From Zerene cesonia (Eukaryota > Arthropoda > Insecta > Lepidoptera > Pieridae), in contig NC_052108.1 in assembly GCF_012273895.1 (NCBI RefSeq), positions 1,674,001-1,738,000 on the forward strand: a stretch of DNA of 64,000 bases, read 5' to 3'. The position numbers were made by a program, and so were the translations under genes. Position 1 is the first letter of the stretch; every line of letters begins with the position of its first letter. Positions 50,701 through 62,700 of the stretch are shown piece after piece. The notes beneath the pieces were generated by a model that saw nothing but the letters and a program-made list of their open reading frames with translations, ran no database searches and was not told the DNA's origin.

Positions 50701-53700
50701 GTTCGTAAGAGCAGACGCCGAACGTACGAAATGCAAGGGATTTTTAGTTGTTGAATATTTAATTCACTCATTTATTTTCTTCTGTAAATGTATGGTGTGA
50801 GAACCCTCTTGGGGTCAAGTAGGTGATCAGACTTCTGTGTCCTGCCAGACCGAGACATTTTTTTTTTGTGCGTCCCCACCGGGAATTGAACCCAGGACCC
50901 CTCGGTTCTACGCTCACGCGTTAACCACTGCACCAAGGAGACGGTCAATAATGTATAATATTTAATTAAAATACAAAATCTCAAATTATTTGAACGCACG
51001 TGGACTATCATAATTCATATTTCAAAACATAGATGAGATTGCAAAATAAAAACACAAGGTCCCCGAATTAATTGGCCATTTTACGAATATTCGTTATGTT
51101 ATGAAAGTGAGCGGTCGGGCACACGTTTTTACAAATAATTTCAATGTCGCCTCATAGGCGATTTATGTATATATTTGCATCTGTTCAAAGTCATTGTACA
51201 CTATGTTGAGTCTCAGTTATTAGTTGTATTGAGGGTTGCATTTCATCATCATCATTATCATCTAATTTTTGTTTCTAAGTTTTTTTTTGCGTAAAAAGTA
51301 AAAGGTACAAAGTTCTAAACTATTAAATCGGCTACAGATAATAATGTCATGTCCGTGTGTATAAAAAATCCTGAGATAAATAATTTAAAAAATGTTTATA
51401 GGTACATTTTCTTATTCTACATAGTTTCACGTAAAAAAATGTGTGTGTGTGTGCATCTCTTCTCTTATGGCGATGAAGAATTCATACCAGTTTTCGGATT
51501 ACAGTGTAAATAAGTGGAATGCACGATGCGATTTAGCTAAGAATGCGAACCTCAATAACATTAATGTGGAAAATGTTGTTTTAAAAATACGATTGGAAAT
51601 ACTTTTTTTCATATCAACGACGGATTATTAAAACTTCACAATAAATTAAAAACAAACTTAATTGCTCAAATTACATTATTCGTTGAATTAAGCTATGACG
51701 TCACAATATAGCAACACGGAACGGATCGGACGGATCCTATTCTTAGTTGAATTGTACTAGTTAGCGTGTAATATCGCGACACGCATGCAGCGGAACTTGG
51801 GTAAGAGTCGAATAGAATGAGAAGGTCGCATTTCGACCACCTTGTAATATTAATTAGAACCTTGTCTTTCGAAATTAGAATAAAATATAGAAGACGCGTC
51901 ATTCTAAAACGCTTCATAGAGGTTTATACGTTTCGGCTAGAACCAGCCTCAATAATTTCACATATAATTTAAACTTTATTACTACAATATACTTATTAAT
52001 AATAGTATAATTTTCAAACATCAATACCGAAATGAAATCACGCATGAAATTTTATAAGAAAACTAGCTGCGCCCCGCGGTTTCACCCGCGTAAATCCGCA
52101 TCCCGTAGGATTAGCGGGATAAAAAGTTGCTTATATGTTATTCCAGCTGTCCAGCTGTCTACGTACCAAATTTCATTGCAATCTGTTCAGTAGTTTTTGC
52201 GTGAAAGAGCAACAAACACACACACATCCTTACAAACTTTCGCATTTATAATATTAGTAGGACTAGGACTAGGATTAGTAGGATTTTATCAAAGAATCAT
52301 CTCGATTTCACAGTGTGTCGTGACTTCAATAACACATTAGACATAACGTATCTATACTGTGTATATTTAAGGAATTTTCCAGACGTCTGTCTACAACCGC
52401 TAAGAGCTAATTTTCTAAATCATATTTGCGGTTAGCGCGCGTTTATTTATCAAACGACTTCAAAAAACAAGAGGTTATCGTTTCGACTGTATTTGTTACC
52501 TCGTAACGTATTACTCGGTGAAGTTGTGTATTTCTTTTTTGGTCTATTAAAATTTCGTCTAAGTCAGACTATTTAAAAGCGCTTTAGTTTTTTGTTTTGT
52601 TAAAAATAATTATTCATTAGAATACATCAGTTTTTGTCGTTTTAGTTTTGAAGTTTTGAAGTTTTAGTCGAGGTGATTATCATACAGTGACGCTATAAAT
52701 GTACCAAGACAAGATGCTATCGTCTGTGCTCATTTTTTACATTTTTATTAGGCCCAGAAACGTATTTCTACGTGTTTATTGTGGAAAAAGCACGTATAAT
52801 TTCTTAGCCCAACCTTAAAGCCGGTAAATGGTTGATTGTGCCCGTAAATTGAATTCGATGTTTATCTACACTAGCCGATTGCCCCGGCTTCGCTCGTTGC
52901 TTTCTAATTGTATAAACTATAAAAAAGCTTGTCGAGCATTGGTTCTGTTTTGCGAAATTATAATAAACAAAATAAAATCACCGCTGGCCGAGAGGCAAGG
53001 CGTTGCTACGGTATGGTAAAAAAAAGGATACGAATCCCGCCTCGTGATGGTGATTTGCTCATAAATATCCTCAATACATAAAAAAAAACTCTCTTAGTTC
53101 AAACTATAAAAACAAACTACGAAGTTAAATACACTGATAAATAATTTTTGCAGAAACAATGAAATGTTCCCATCAAAAGTGACTAAAATGAAGATAAAGG
53201 GCTAGAATGCACAATATGACGTTATTAGCGGGTAACCAGTTGCGATCACGATATGGCCGCCATAAATTCAAGCCATCTGACATGAATGGCTGCAGTGCAT
53301 CGCGCTGTGGGCACTAGGCATTGCGTTTTCTGCACTAACGCGTCGCGATTAGCGCGAGCGGCTATCTAAAGTGCTATATAATTATACTAGCTGTTCGCCC
53401 CGGCGTCGCCCGTGGTACGTATGTAGCCTCTGTCACTCAGTGAAGCAGCTTTGTAATGGTGAAAGAATTTTTGAAATCGATCCCGTGGTGTTTGTGTGAA
53501 CTCGCTGTAAACAAACACAAAACAAAAGTTATCTCTATATTATAAGTGTAGATTCTACTACTCAACTCAAATGTTTGGAATCTTTACTGTCGCAAGTACC
53601 GAGTCCGACTCACGCTTGACCATTTTTTTATATATAACGCTAGAATTCAATGAATTCAGGTATATTGACAACGTGTTTTAGAAATATAGTATTACATATA

Positions 53701-56700
53701 ATAAATTTGCAATTAGAGACTATGTATCCATAAAAACTACTCGATATGTGCACTGTAAATACTGAATTCGAGATAAATGCCTCGCAACAATGTAACGGCA
53801 TCCCATCATACCGAAGCTTAATGCACATATTGCATTATATTAGTATTCAATATAAAATTGTTCCTAGTAATCCTACTATCCTACTAATATTATAAATGCG
53901 AAAGTGTGTAAGGATGTGTGTGTGTTTGTTGCTCTTTCGCGCAACTACTCAATCGATTGCAATGAAATTTGGTTCGTAGACAGCTGGACAACTGAAATAA
54001 CATTAAGGCAACTTTTTATCCCGATATTCCTACGGGATACGGACTTACGCGGGTGAAACCGCGGGGCGCAGCTAGTGTTATAAACGAGACAGTTTGTAAG
54101 TATGAATGGATGGATGTTTGTTTGTTGTCTTTCACGTAAAATATGCTAAATGGATTTTAATTAAATTTTACAATAATAGCTTATTCATCAGAATTAGACA
54201 TGAGCTATATAAATACTAGCTACTTATAATACTAGATACTAGCTACTAGTAAGTCAGCTCATACTCTGTCCCTATACCAAATTTTTCTCAAAATCCGTTC
54301 TGTAGTTTCAGCCTGATTGACGGTCAAACATCCAAACAAACAAACGTTCACATTAATAATATTAGTGCGATCAAAAAAGTTATATGAAAACGAGTACACA
54401 AGTGTAAACTTTATATAGAATTCGAAAATTGCAAGTGTTAACTACTCACACAAACATAAAAAAAAACATTTGTGAATGTGTGAGAAAAATATAATTTACA
54501 ATTGTTCACAATAAAATCTGAGACCTGGAGAAGATTTTTGGGTAATATTATATTACATTTAATAGAACAAGATAGGTCATAAATTGAATGTAAAACTTAT
54601 ATCACTTGAAATGGCGACGAAAAGAAACATTAATAGCTATCAAATTAAGTCTGAAAGAAATTGTATTAGTTAGTTCATTATTTAATTTCCTTCTATTGTT
54701 CGGAAGGTAGTTTTAAAAGTGGTACGCCCTGCACGCGATGGGTGGGGCGACGTTCAATGACTATTTACGGACTATTTATTCGTTTTCGAGGCGCTCGTTT
54801 ATTGAATTAAATGTTGTGAAATTGATTCCATTTGTTACGGTTTTGTGTGTTTTTATAACATGTTTTTTTATAAAAACAAGGCTTGTGAGCTAATGCTCAC
54901 CTGTATTGTATGTGGGAGTCGAGCACGCTTTGGTACGATAAAGTCTAGAATATATCACTAGCCTACTATCTCCTGAAAGAAAAATCGTATTATAATATAA
55001 CTAGCTTATGTCCGCGGATACGCACACGTTAAATTCAGAGTAGTGTAATAGATTTTATTATACATATAAACCTTTCTCTTGAACCACTCCAACCATTAAA
55101 AGAAACCCCATCAAAATCCGTTGTATAGTTTTAAAGATTTAAGCATACATAGGGACATAGAAAGCGACTTAATTTTACGCTACGATTGCAATATTTAAAA
55201 ATGTTCACATTCTCGGTGTGAGAGACGCTAGTTGAAGCCGAGTGTCATTGTTTGCACGAAGTATATATCTAATGCACAAGATAAACTATTTATTTTAATC
55301 ACCAAGGACGTTGTGTTTAATCATCTCTTATGTAAATTTGCTTCTGTGTGACTGCACTATGTGTAACGTGATCTCGCTTCATGTACGAACTCGCACGTAA
55401 TAATTTGTTTAAAAAATTTTAAAATATTGTAAACTTTATTAATATGTCTATTAGCTTCGTAGTGTGTATGCACGTATCCTTTCCAACGCTTTTAGACTCG
55501 ATTTTGGACATTTTAAACGGACAGATTTAATTGTGTACTCTTATGAAGGACTAGCTGCGCGCCGCAGTTTCACCCGCGTAAGATCGTATCCCGTAGGAAT
55601 ATCGGGATAAAAAGTTGCCTATATGTTATTCCAGTTGTCCAGCTGTCTACGTACCAAATTTCATTGCAATTGGTTCAGTAATTTTTGCGTGAAAGAGCAA
55701 CAAACAAACACACACACACATCTTTAGAAACTTTCGCATTTATAATTAATATTAGTAGGGTTAGTTGGATATAGTAGGATGAGTTTATCTTATTATCCTG
55801 ATAAGGATAGCCAGGATTCAATAAATTTATTTACGCATACAGAACAAGTATCACAGATTAGTTGATTCTATAATTTTGGCGTGTAGTTTTAAAAACTATT
55901 ATAATTATTGTATACATTGCATAGTAATAGATATTGAACAAAAAAACTAGCTATCCATTTGGTAGATTTGGTAGAGATAAATCATTTTCTGCTCATTTAA
56001 CTCAACTGTAAAATTGGTTTATTATCCTGTTGGTTATAAACATATGGAATTTGCGATTCCACATGACATTACAAGTCCGTTAATGTTATACATTTCAACT
56101 GCCTTATAACTGGTCGACCATTACAACTCATTCTTACTCGTGCTCACAGCATATAATCTGTGAAATGGCTCGTCCCATTGTTGTTCTAATGATCTAATCA
56201 CACAAATGACGTCATCGTGCGTGATCACAGTTATCGATATGTTTGGATTGCTTTCATTACCCGGTCATTATGACCAGTTATATCTGTCTAGTCATCACGC
56301 AGTCAAAGGTAATAATAATTCTAGATACAGAAATCGTATCATAGAGTCGGTCCGTTGCGACGTGAAAGGAAGACTTATGAACAAACAAACTACATTTAGT
56401 GGTTTGGCCACTGCTGTCATTAATACCAGCTGTGGCGAGGCTGTAACTTGAATGATCGAATGATTTAATACACTTTATATGAACCAATACAAAAAGAAAC
56501 TATATAATCAGACACAAACACTCAGACTCACACAGCTACGACAAAACGGCCTCATCACTACACTATATCCAAGCAACTTTAAGCGGAAGATTATAAAATG
56601 ATTGATTGATGAAAAGGTTATAATTTGTTTATTATATTGAATATAACTTGGTCTTGTTTTGTTGTTAATTTTGAATAGCTGGATCGAAAAACCTATGATA

Positions 56701-59700
56701 GATTATGTTTTACTTGAGACTTTGTTATAGAACAAGTACCTACAGCTTAATTTTAAATGAATGTCAAAATAATTACAGACACTGCTGAAATTTTTAAAGA
56801 ATAGAAGAAATTCGATTACTGTGGCGGGATCACCGGTAGCCGAGAGGGTAGGCGTTGCTACGGTTTGGCAAAAAGACGCGGGTTTCGAATCCCGCCTCGT
56901 TATCAATTTTTTTCAATTCTTTCAAAGTTTCAAATTTATAAAGCACTTCAATGCTAAAAAACTAAAAATCAAGAATACAGACACGGCTGCCAATTTATTG
57001 CAGCTAACTTATGCCTTATCTATAGTACGCTCTGGCAACATTTAATTTAAAATTTATTCCATTAAAAATACAGATGCAAAATCAAACAGTGGTATCTTAG
57101 GCTATATACTGTTTCATATAATTTGAAGATATTTATCACTATTTTGTTCTTGACGCAAAATTTGAAAGTATTTCGAAACTCTATAAAATTTCCATCAGCA
57201 TTTAATGAACTCAAAATTGTTTTCTAAATGTGGAATGTGCGTTTAAAGTTTAGTTTTAAATGTTAATAAATGAGAAAATGTATTAACTGTCTACCTATTT
57301 TAATCAATTTCTTAATTAATCGCCTTATATCGCTTATTTTTTGTTTTTATGTGAAAAACCTGAAATTTAAATGAACAAGACTTATAAGATAAGGCTTACA
57401 TTTCCTCGAAGTCCTAATGACTTCAGATATTTTTAGTTTTCAGGGTGGTGTCATTTAAATAAACTCTCAAAGCGAAGGAGAATTACGTAACACACAAGAT
57501 TCATGCAAATTATTCATAATCGCCGGTCGTTTTGTACCCGCCTAGCCGTTTATGTATACATATTATGTATGCATACATCGGAAAGTTACCATGCATGCAT
57601 ATGTGTGTTATTTTCAATGGTTTCTAGAAGGTTCCACTACAATTGTTGCTAATTATAAACGGTGCAACTGTACTAATATTATAATGACGTAATGTTTGTG
57701 TGTTTGTCACGTCTGGATCATCTAGACCTGCTGAAGCGATTTTGTAAATTCTTTTACCAATAGATTGCCACGTTAGCTGTAAGTGACATAGGCTACAATG
57801 AAATTATAAGAACTAGCTGCGCCCCACGGTTTCACCCGCGTACGTCCGTATCCCGTCGGAATATCGGGATAACAATATGCCTATCTACGTACCAAATTTC
57901 ATTGCAATTGGTTCAGTAGTGGTTTTGCGTGAAAGAGTAACAAACACACACACATCCTTACAAACTTTCGCATGTATAATATTAGTAAGATTAAGGAATG
58001 GACTAAGAAGGGTTAAAAAAAGGATACGGGCCTCCGTTTCCTCCACTCACCGTACGAAATCTAATAGCATTTCGAACCGATCTCTTTTGGGGGGTTGTGG
58101 TACCTCCCTCGATGCGAGCCGTCCCAATACGCCAAAGCATGTTCGACTCCCACATTAAATTATTTGTTTATATCATATTCGAATTTATTGATGGACAGAT
58201 CGACATTTGTAAAATAGGAAATGGAATATTTTTTATGAGAAAAACAGGGCAAATTGTACCTGTTTCACATTACGCGATGGTTATCACAAACCTAAAACAC
58301 GTATATATTTACATATATTCACGAATTTGCGGAGGCAATTAATGTCAAATATTGCTTATAATAAATAGCCGAATACTGTTTCGGTCGAAATTAATTACGT
58401 GTTTAATTAATATGGATTGCCCTCGTTTGAAAGGTATTTACATTAACTGGAAATTGGTATAATTTATGTTAAACGTGAGTAATAATGGTCAAGTTCGAGT
58501 CGCGTTAATGCTCCTGACATTAAGAGTAGAATGGGCGTAGTAGACTTGTTCTGTAGACGATTTTTTTTCATATTTCCCTACTGATAAGTAGATGCATAAG
58601 ATATTGAAGAAGATTTGTTGGTGGGAGTAAAAATAAAGATTAAATTGTATGAGGAGAGATATAGCCAAAAAAAAAAGGACTCATTGTTTTCCGTTTACCA
58701 CTTTGAATTTATAATTCGATGATACAAAAAAATTGTAACGTCGACGATGTTTTTATTTATTTATATTTTTTTGATCTCAATTTATGTATCTACGTATAAA
58801 ATGTTCAAACAAAATGACTGATACGTACGTTAATTTATATGTTTTCGTATTATTTTATTATCCGACAGAAAGTAAAAGTCGTAATCGTGTTGACGAAATT
58901 GTGTCATCTAATATATAAAATTCTCGTGTCACAGTTTTCGTTGCCATACTCCTCCGTAACGGCTTGACCGATTTTGATGAAATTTTTTGTGCTTATCGGG
59001 TAGGTCTGAGAATAAGGCAGAACAGCGTTTACCGGGTCAGCTAGTTAATATATATCATTTTGATTTTGGTTTAGTTTAGATGGAGGTACGTTTATTTATA
59101 TTTAGGTGTATCATGCTACCAGCATTCACCTTGCCACTTATCGTTCGAATGCATTTTTAAATTGGTCCAAAATTGTTGTGTTGTCGATTTAGTTGACAAT
59201 AAATGTACAAGTTTAATTAAGGAAGCAATTTATTTTTCAATTGGTTTTTTATCGTCTTTCATTGTTATTATTGTTTTCTTTTTAATAAAATAAACAAAAT
59301 ATGTTAGAAGGATTTCCCTACAACAATAATGCTATCATAGTCTAATAATTGTTATTTATTATTTAATTGTCAAATATTAAATGGCCACACGGTGCGTATC
59401 GTGTACCAGGCAAGCATAACAAAGGCTGCGGTTTCTGCAACCGGTACGTGCACACATTCGTATTCGAACCGCACACGACTTTGTGAATTACGTCAAACGC
59501 TTTATTTAGCCTTACATGTAGTTCAAACGTGCACGCGAAGTTGCCGAACAACTCCTACGCGAACGTGTCGCCCTGGTACTTTAAGACACGGCAAGGATTC
59601 AAAGGAGCCTTAAAGGACCTGTTTAAATTGAATTTACATTAAGTTAAAGTCGTCATAAAGCTTTGTGAATAAGTTTTTATTTCCACGCAAATTAAATTAC

Positions 59701-62700
59701 AAATTGTTTCATAATATTAATTATGAACTTTAGTGGAATCGTAAACTAGTAAAGAGCTGTACTTATAAACAAAACAAAATGGCTCATTTACATTTTTTTA
59801 TCATCGAATCATTGACTTGACTTGATGTAACCGGATCGGATATTTTTCCACTGTCAAATGGGTGTTAACATTGACGGATACTAGAAAAAAATCAAATGTA
59901 ATGTTGTAAAAAAAAGTGTCTTGAAATGGAATAATCCTACTAGTTTTATAAACTCGAAGATTTGTAAACACGTATGTATGTATGGATATTTGTTACTCTT
60001 TCATGCAAAAACGGTTTGTTGTTTCAGTATAAAATGTGCAATAGATTACAATCTGGATTAGCACATAGGCTACTTCATACCCGGGTACCAGGCGAATGAC
60101 GCCGCGGATTATAGCTAGTAGTACATATTCACGAATCCAAAAGGTATATAAACTTGCACAGTATTTAAGCAGTACGAATAAAGTGGTAAATAATGACATA
60201 ATTACAGTAAAAGCTATTGTGCTTTTGAAAAGTTTCAACCAACAATAACAGTTGAATTATGAAAGACCCAGCAATATTCGGAATATACTGCACGTTGAGA
60301 TTTTTTGTTCAGAGTATAAAGTTTTTATAACGAACCAACTAGGATTGCACGTTTGTGAAAATTCGACGTCAAATTTTTAGCAATACTGTAGTAAAACAAC
60401 TATTATATTATGATCCTAATACGTGTATATAACACTCAATAATAAATATGAAAAGACCCATAATTTATATATGAATGGTCATCACAGAAAATATTGTTCT
60501 GTCGCTAATTTATAGGTCATGTCCAATGCAATCCACCTACTAATATTATAAATGCGAAAGTTTGTAAGCATGTGCCTATGTTTCTTACTCTTTCGCGCAA
60601 AAACTTCTGAACTGATGGCAATGAAATTTGTTACGTAGATAGCTGGACAACTGGAATAACATATAGGTAACTTTTTATCCCGATATTCTAACGAGATACG
60701 GAATTACGCGGGTGAAACCGCGGGGCGCAGCTAGTTTTTTATAAGAAACAAAGCCGAAACGAAAAAGTCATTTTCCTTTTGTTACTCGTACATTCGGAAT
60801 GTCACATTAATTCCGAGAAAGATTTATCAGTAATCACAAATGCATTAAGTGCCTTCGTTTCATTTCGTTTCGCCTCGTTTTCAGTTTTTATAAGGAAAAG
60901 TCGACATTTGGCGAAATTGGTAATGGATTTCGGAATTGATTTTTTTTTTTGCAATTATTCAATTATGTTTGATTCCATGTTGAGGTCGAGCGAGTATTTG
61001 TCTCGTTTGGGTTTTCAGTTATCATTAACAACTTTTGTATTCAGACATTATTTTCATGTAAAATGTGAGCAACTTATTAACGGTTACTAAACTATTACTA
61101 AATAAAACATATTCAATTTCGGAATAGTTCCATATCACCCATATAAAACTTTTGATAAAATAAATAATAATAATTAAACATGAGGTTACAGAAGTCTATA
61201 TGCGGGTATTGGCATACATTGGTTTTGAATAATACTACTGATGATTGTCAAGAAAAGCCTTTTTTGAGGTCCTGCTATGGTAATGCCAGCTATTCTTGAT
61301 ATAAACAGAAGTCTAGTTAAAAAAGGGTGCACTTTAAAGGTATTAAAGTCAACTTATCTATAGCTAGCCCGTTTACCCGGGATAGAGAAGGCCTATGTTA
61401 CGCCGTAAAGATGCAGTTTTATAATGGTAAAACAATTTTTAAAATCAACCCAGTACTTTTTGACTTATATCGTAACAAGCATACAAAAAAAACGTCTTTC
61501 ATATAAGTAAAGATAACGTTACCTAAATTTGTCCCGACTTCGTTGTATAAAGCTCCATTTAATGCTCATAAATCGTGTATCACGTGAACTTTATCGGTCA
61601 CATTCTGAGCCAGCGAGCACGCGAACAAATGTTAACCTGCACGATCTCAATATTAACTCGGTAGGTTTGGATGGAACTGTAGGAAACTTCCGAATGGAAT
61701 CGATTTTCGTGAGACAATATGAAATTCTGCTCGGAAGATGAATAGCTCTGAGTATCTTATAGTCTACGGAATAGAACAAATGCGAATGAATAATGATTAT
61801 AACAAACATACGATCATACGCGATCGAAGCATAGCATGGAATATTATGATGTAATAAGAAAATGTCATTAATAATTAATTATCTTCTAACTGAAATACGA
61901 ACTTTTTATACAATAGACTGAGATTTATTTTGAAGAGTCGATAACTTTTTGTCGGTCATATTCGCAATTTGGTATTTATTCAATTACTACTTCCATGCTT
62001 ATCACTACATACTACAAATTAAAGTCGCTTTTTTGTCCCTATGTTCGTATGTATGCTTAAATTTTTAAAACTACGCAACAAATATTGATGGCGCTTTTTT
62101 TTAATACATGTAGCGATTCAAGAGGGAGGTTTATATATATAACATCTATTAAAGTACTCCGAATTTTATTTTATATTTTACAATTATATAAAACTGACGA
62201 GTTTCGTTTGTTTGAACGCACTTATCTCGGGAAATACTGGTCCGATTGTCAGTAGTAGATAGTCCATTTGTGGAGTAAGCCTACAGGCATCATGTAAAAC
62301 ACGCGGGTGTTAGTAATTATATAGATAATCAAAGTGTAACACGTAACTTTTGATGCAAGTTTTCAGCGATATCTCTCTTTCTACAAAAGCGCTTAGTAAA
62401 TAAATATTTTCTCGCTCCACGCTCCGAAGTGGACGTGAATAGTTGATGTTCCTCCCGAGATAATATTCTAAATCCAATTGGCGTCTCGTAGGTTACGTCT
62501 CGCCGTACATGTGAAGCTCGCTGAGCTTTTAGATTGTTAAGTATGTTGTTGTTACCACCGCCCATGAACATTTGCAGAGGCATAAGGTCCATGGCAGACC
62601 TTACGCCTCTACAAATGGATTGCCGACTTTAAATTGGGAAGGGATTAAGAAAGGATTGGCGAGAGGAATAAAGAAAATGACTGGGAAGGGTAAGGAAAAG

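Noticed and set aside
56821..56905. Functional tRNA-Ser or tRNA-Leu gene
   Set aside because: D-arm and T-arm-like parts exist, but the acceptor stem does not close and similar sequences are dispersed as repeats.
60779..61090. 103-codon ORF in intron 4
   Set aside because: AT-rich, no recognisable domain, no splice or start context better than chance.
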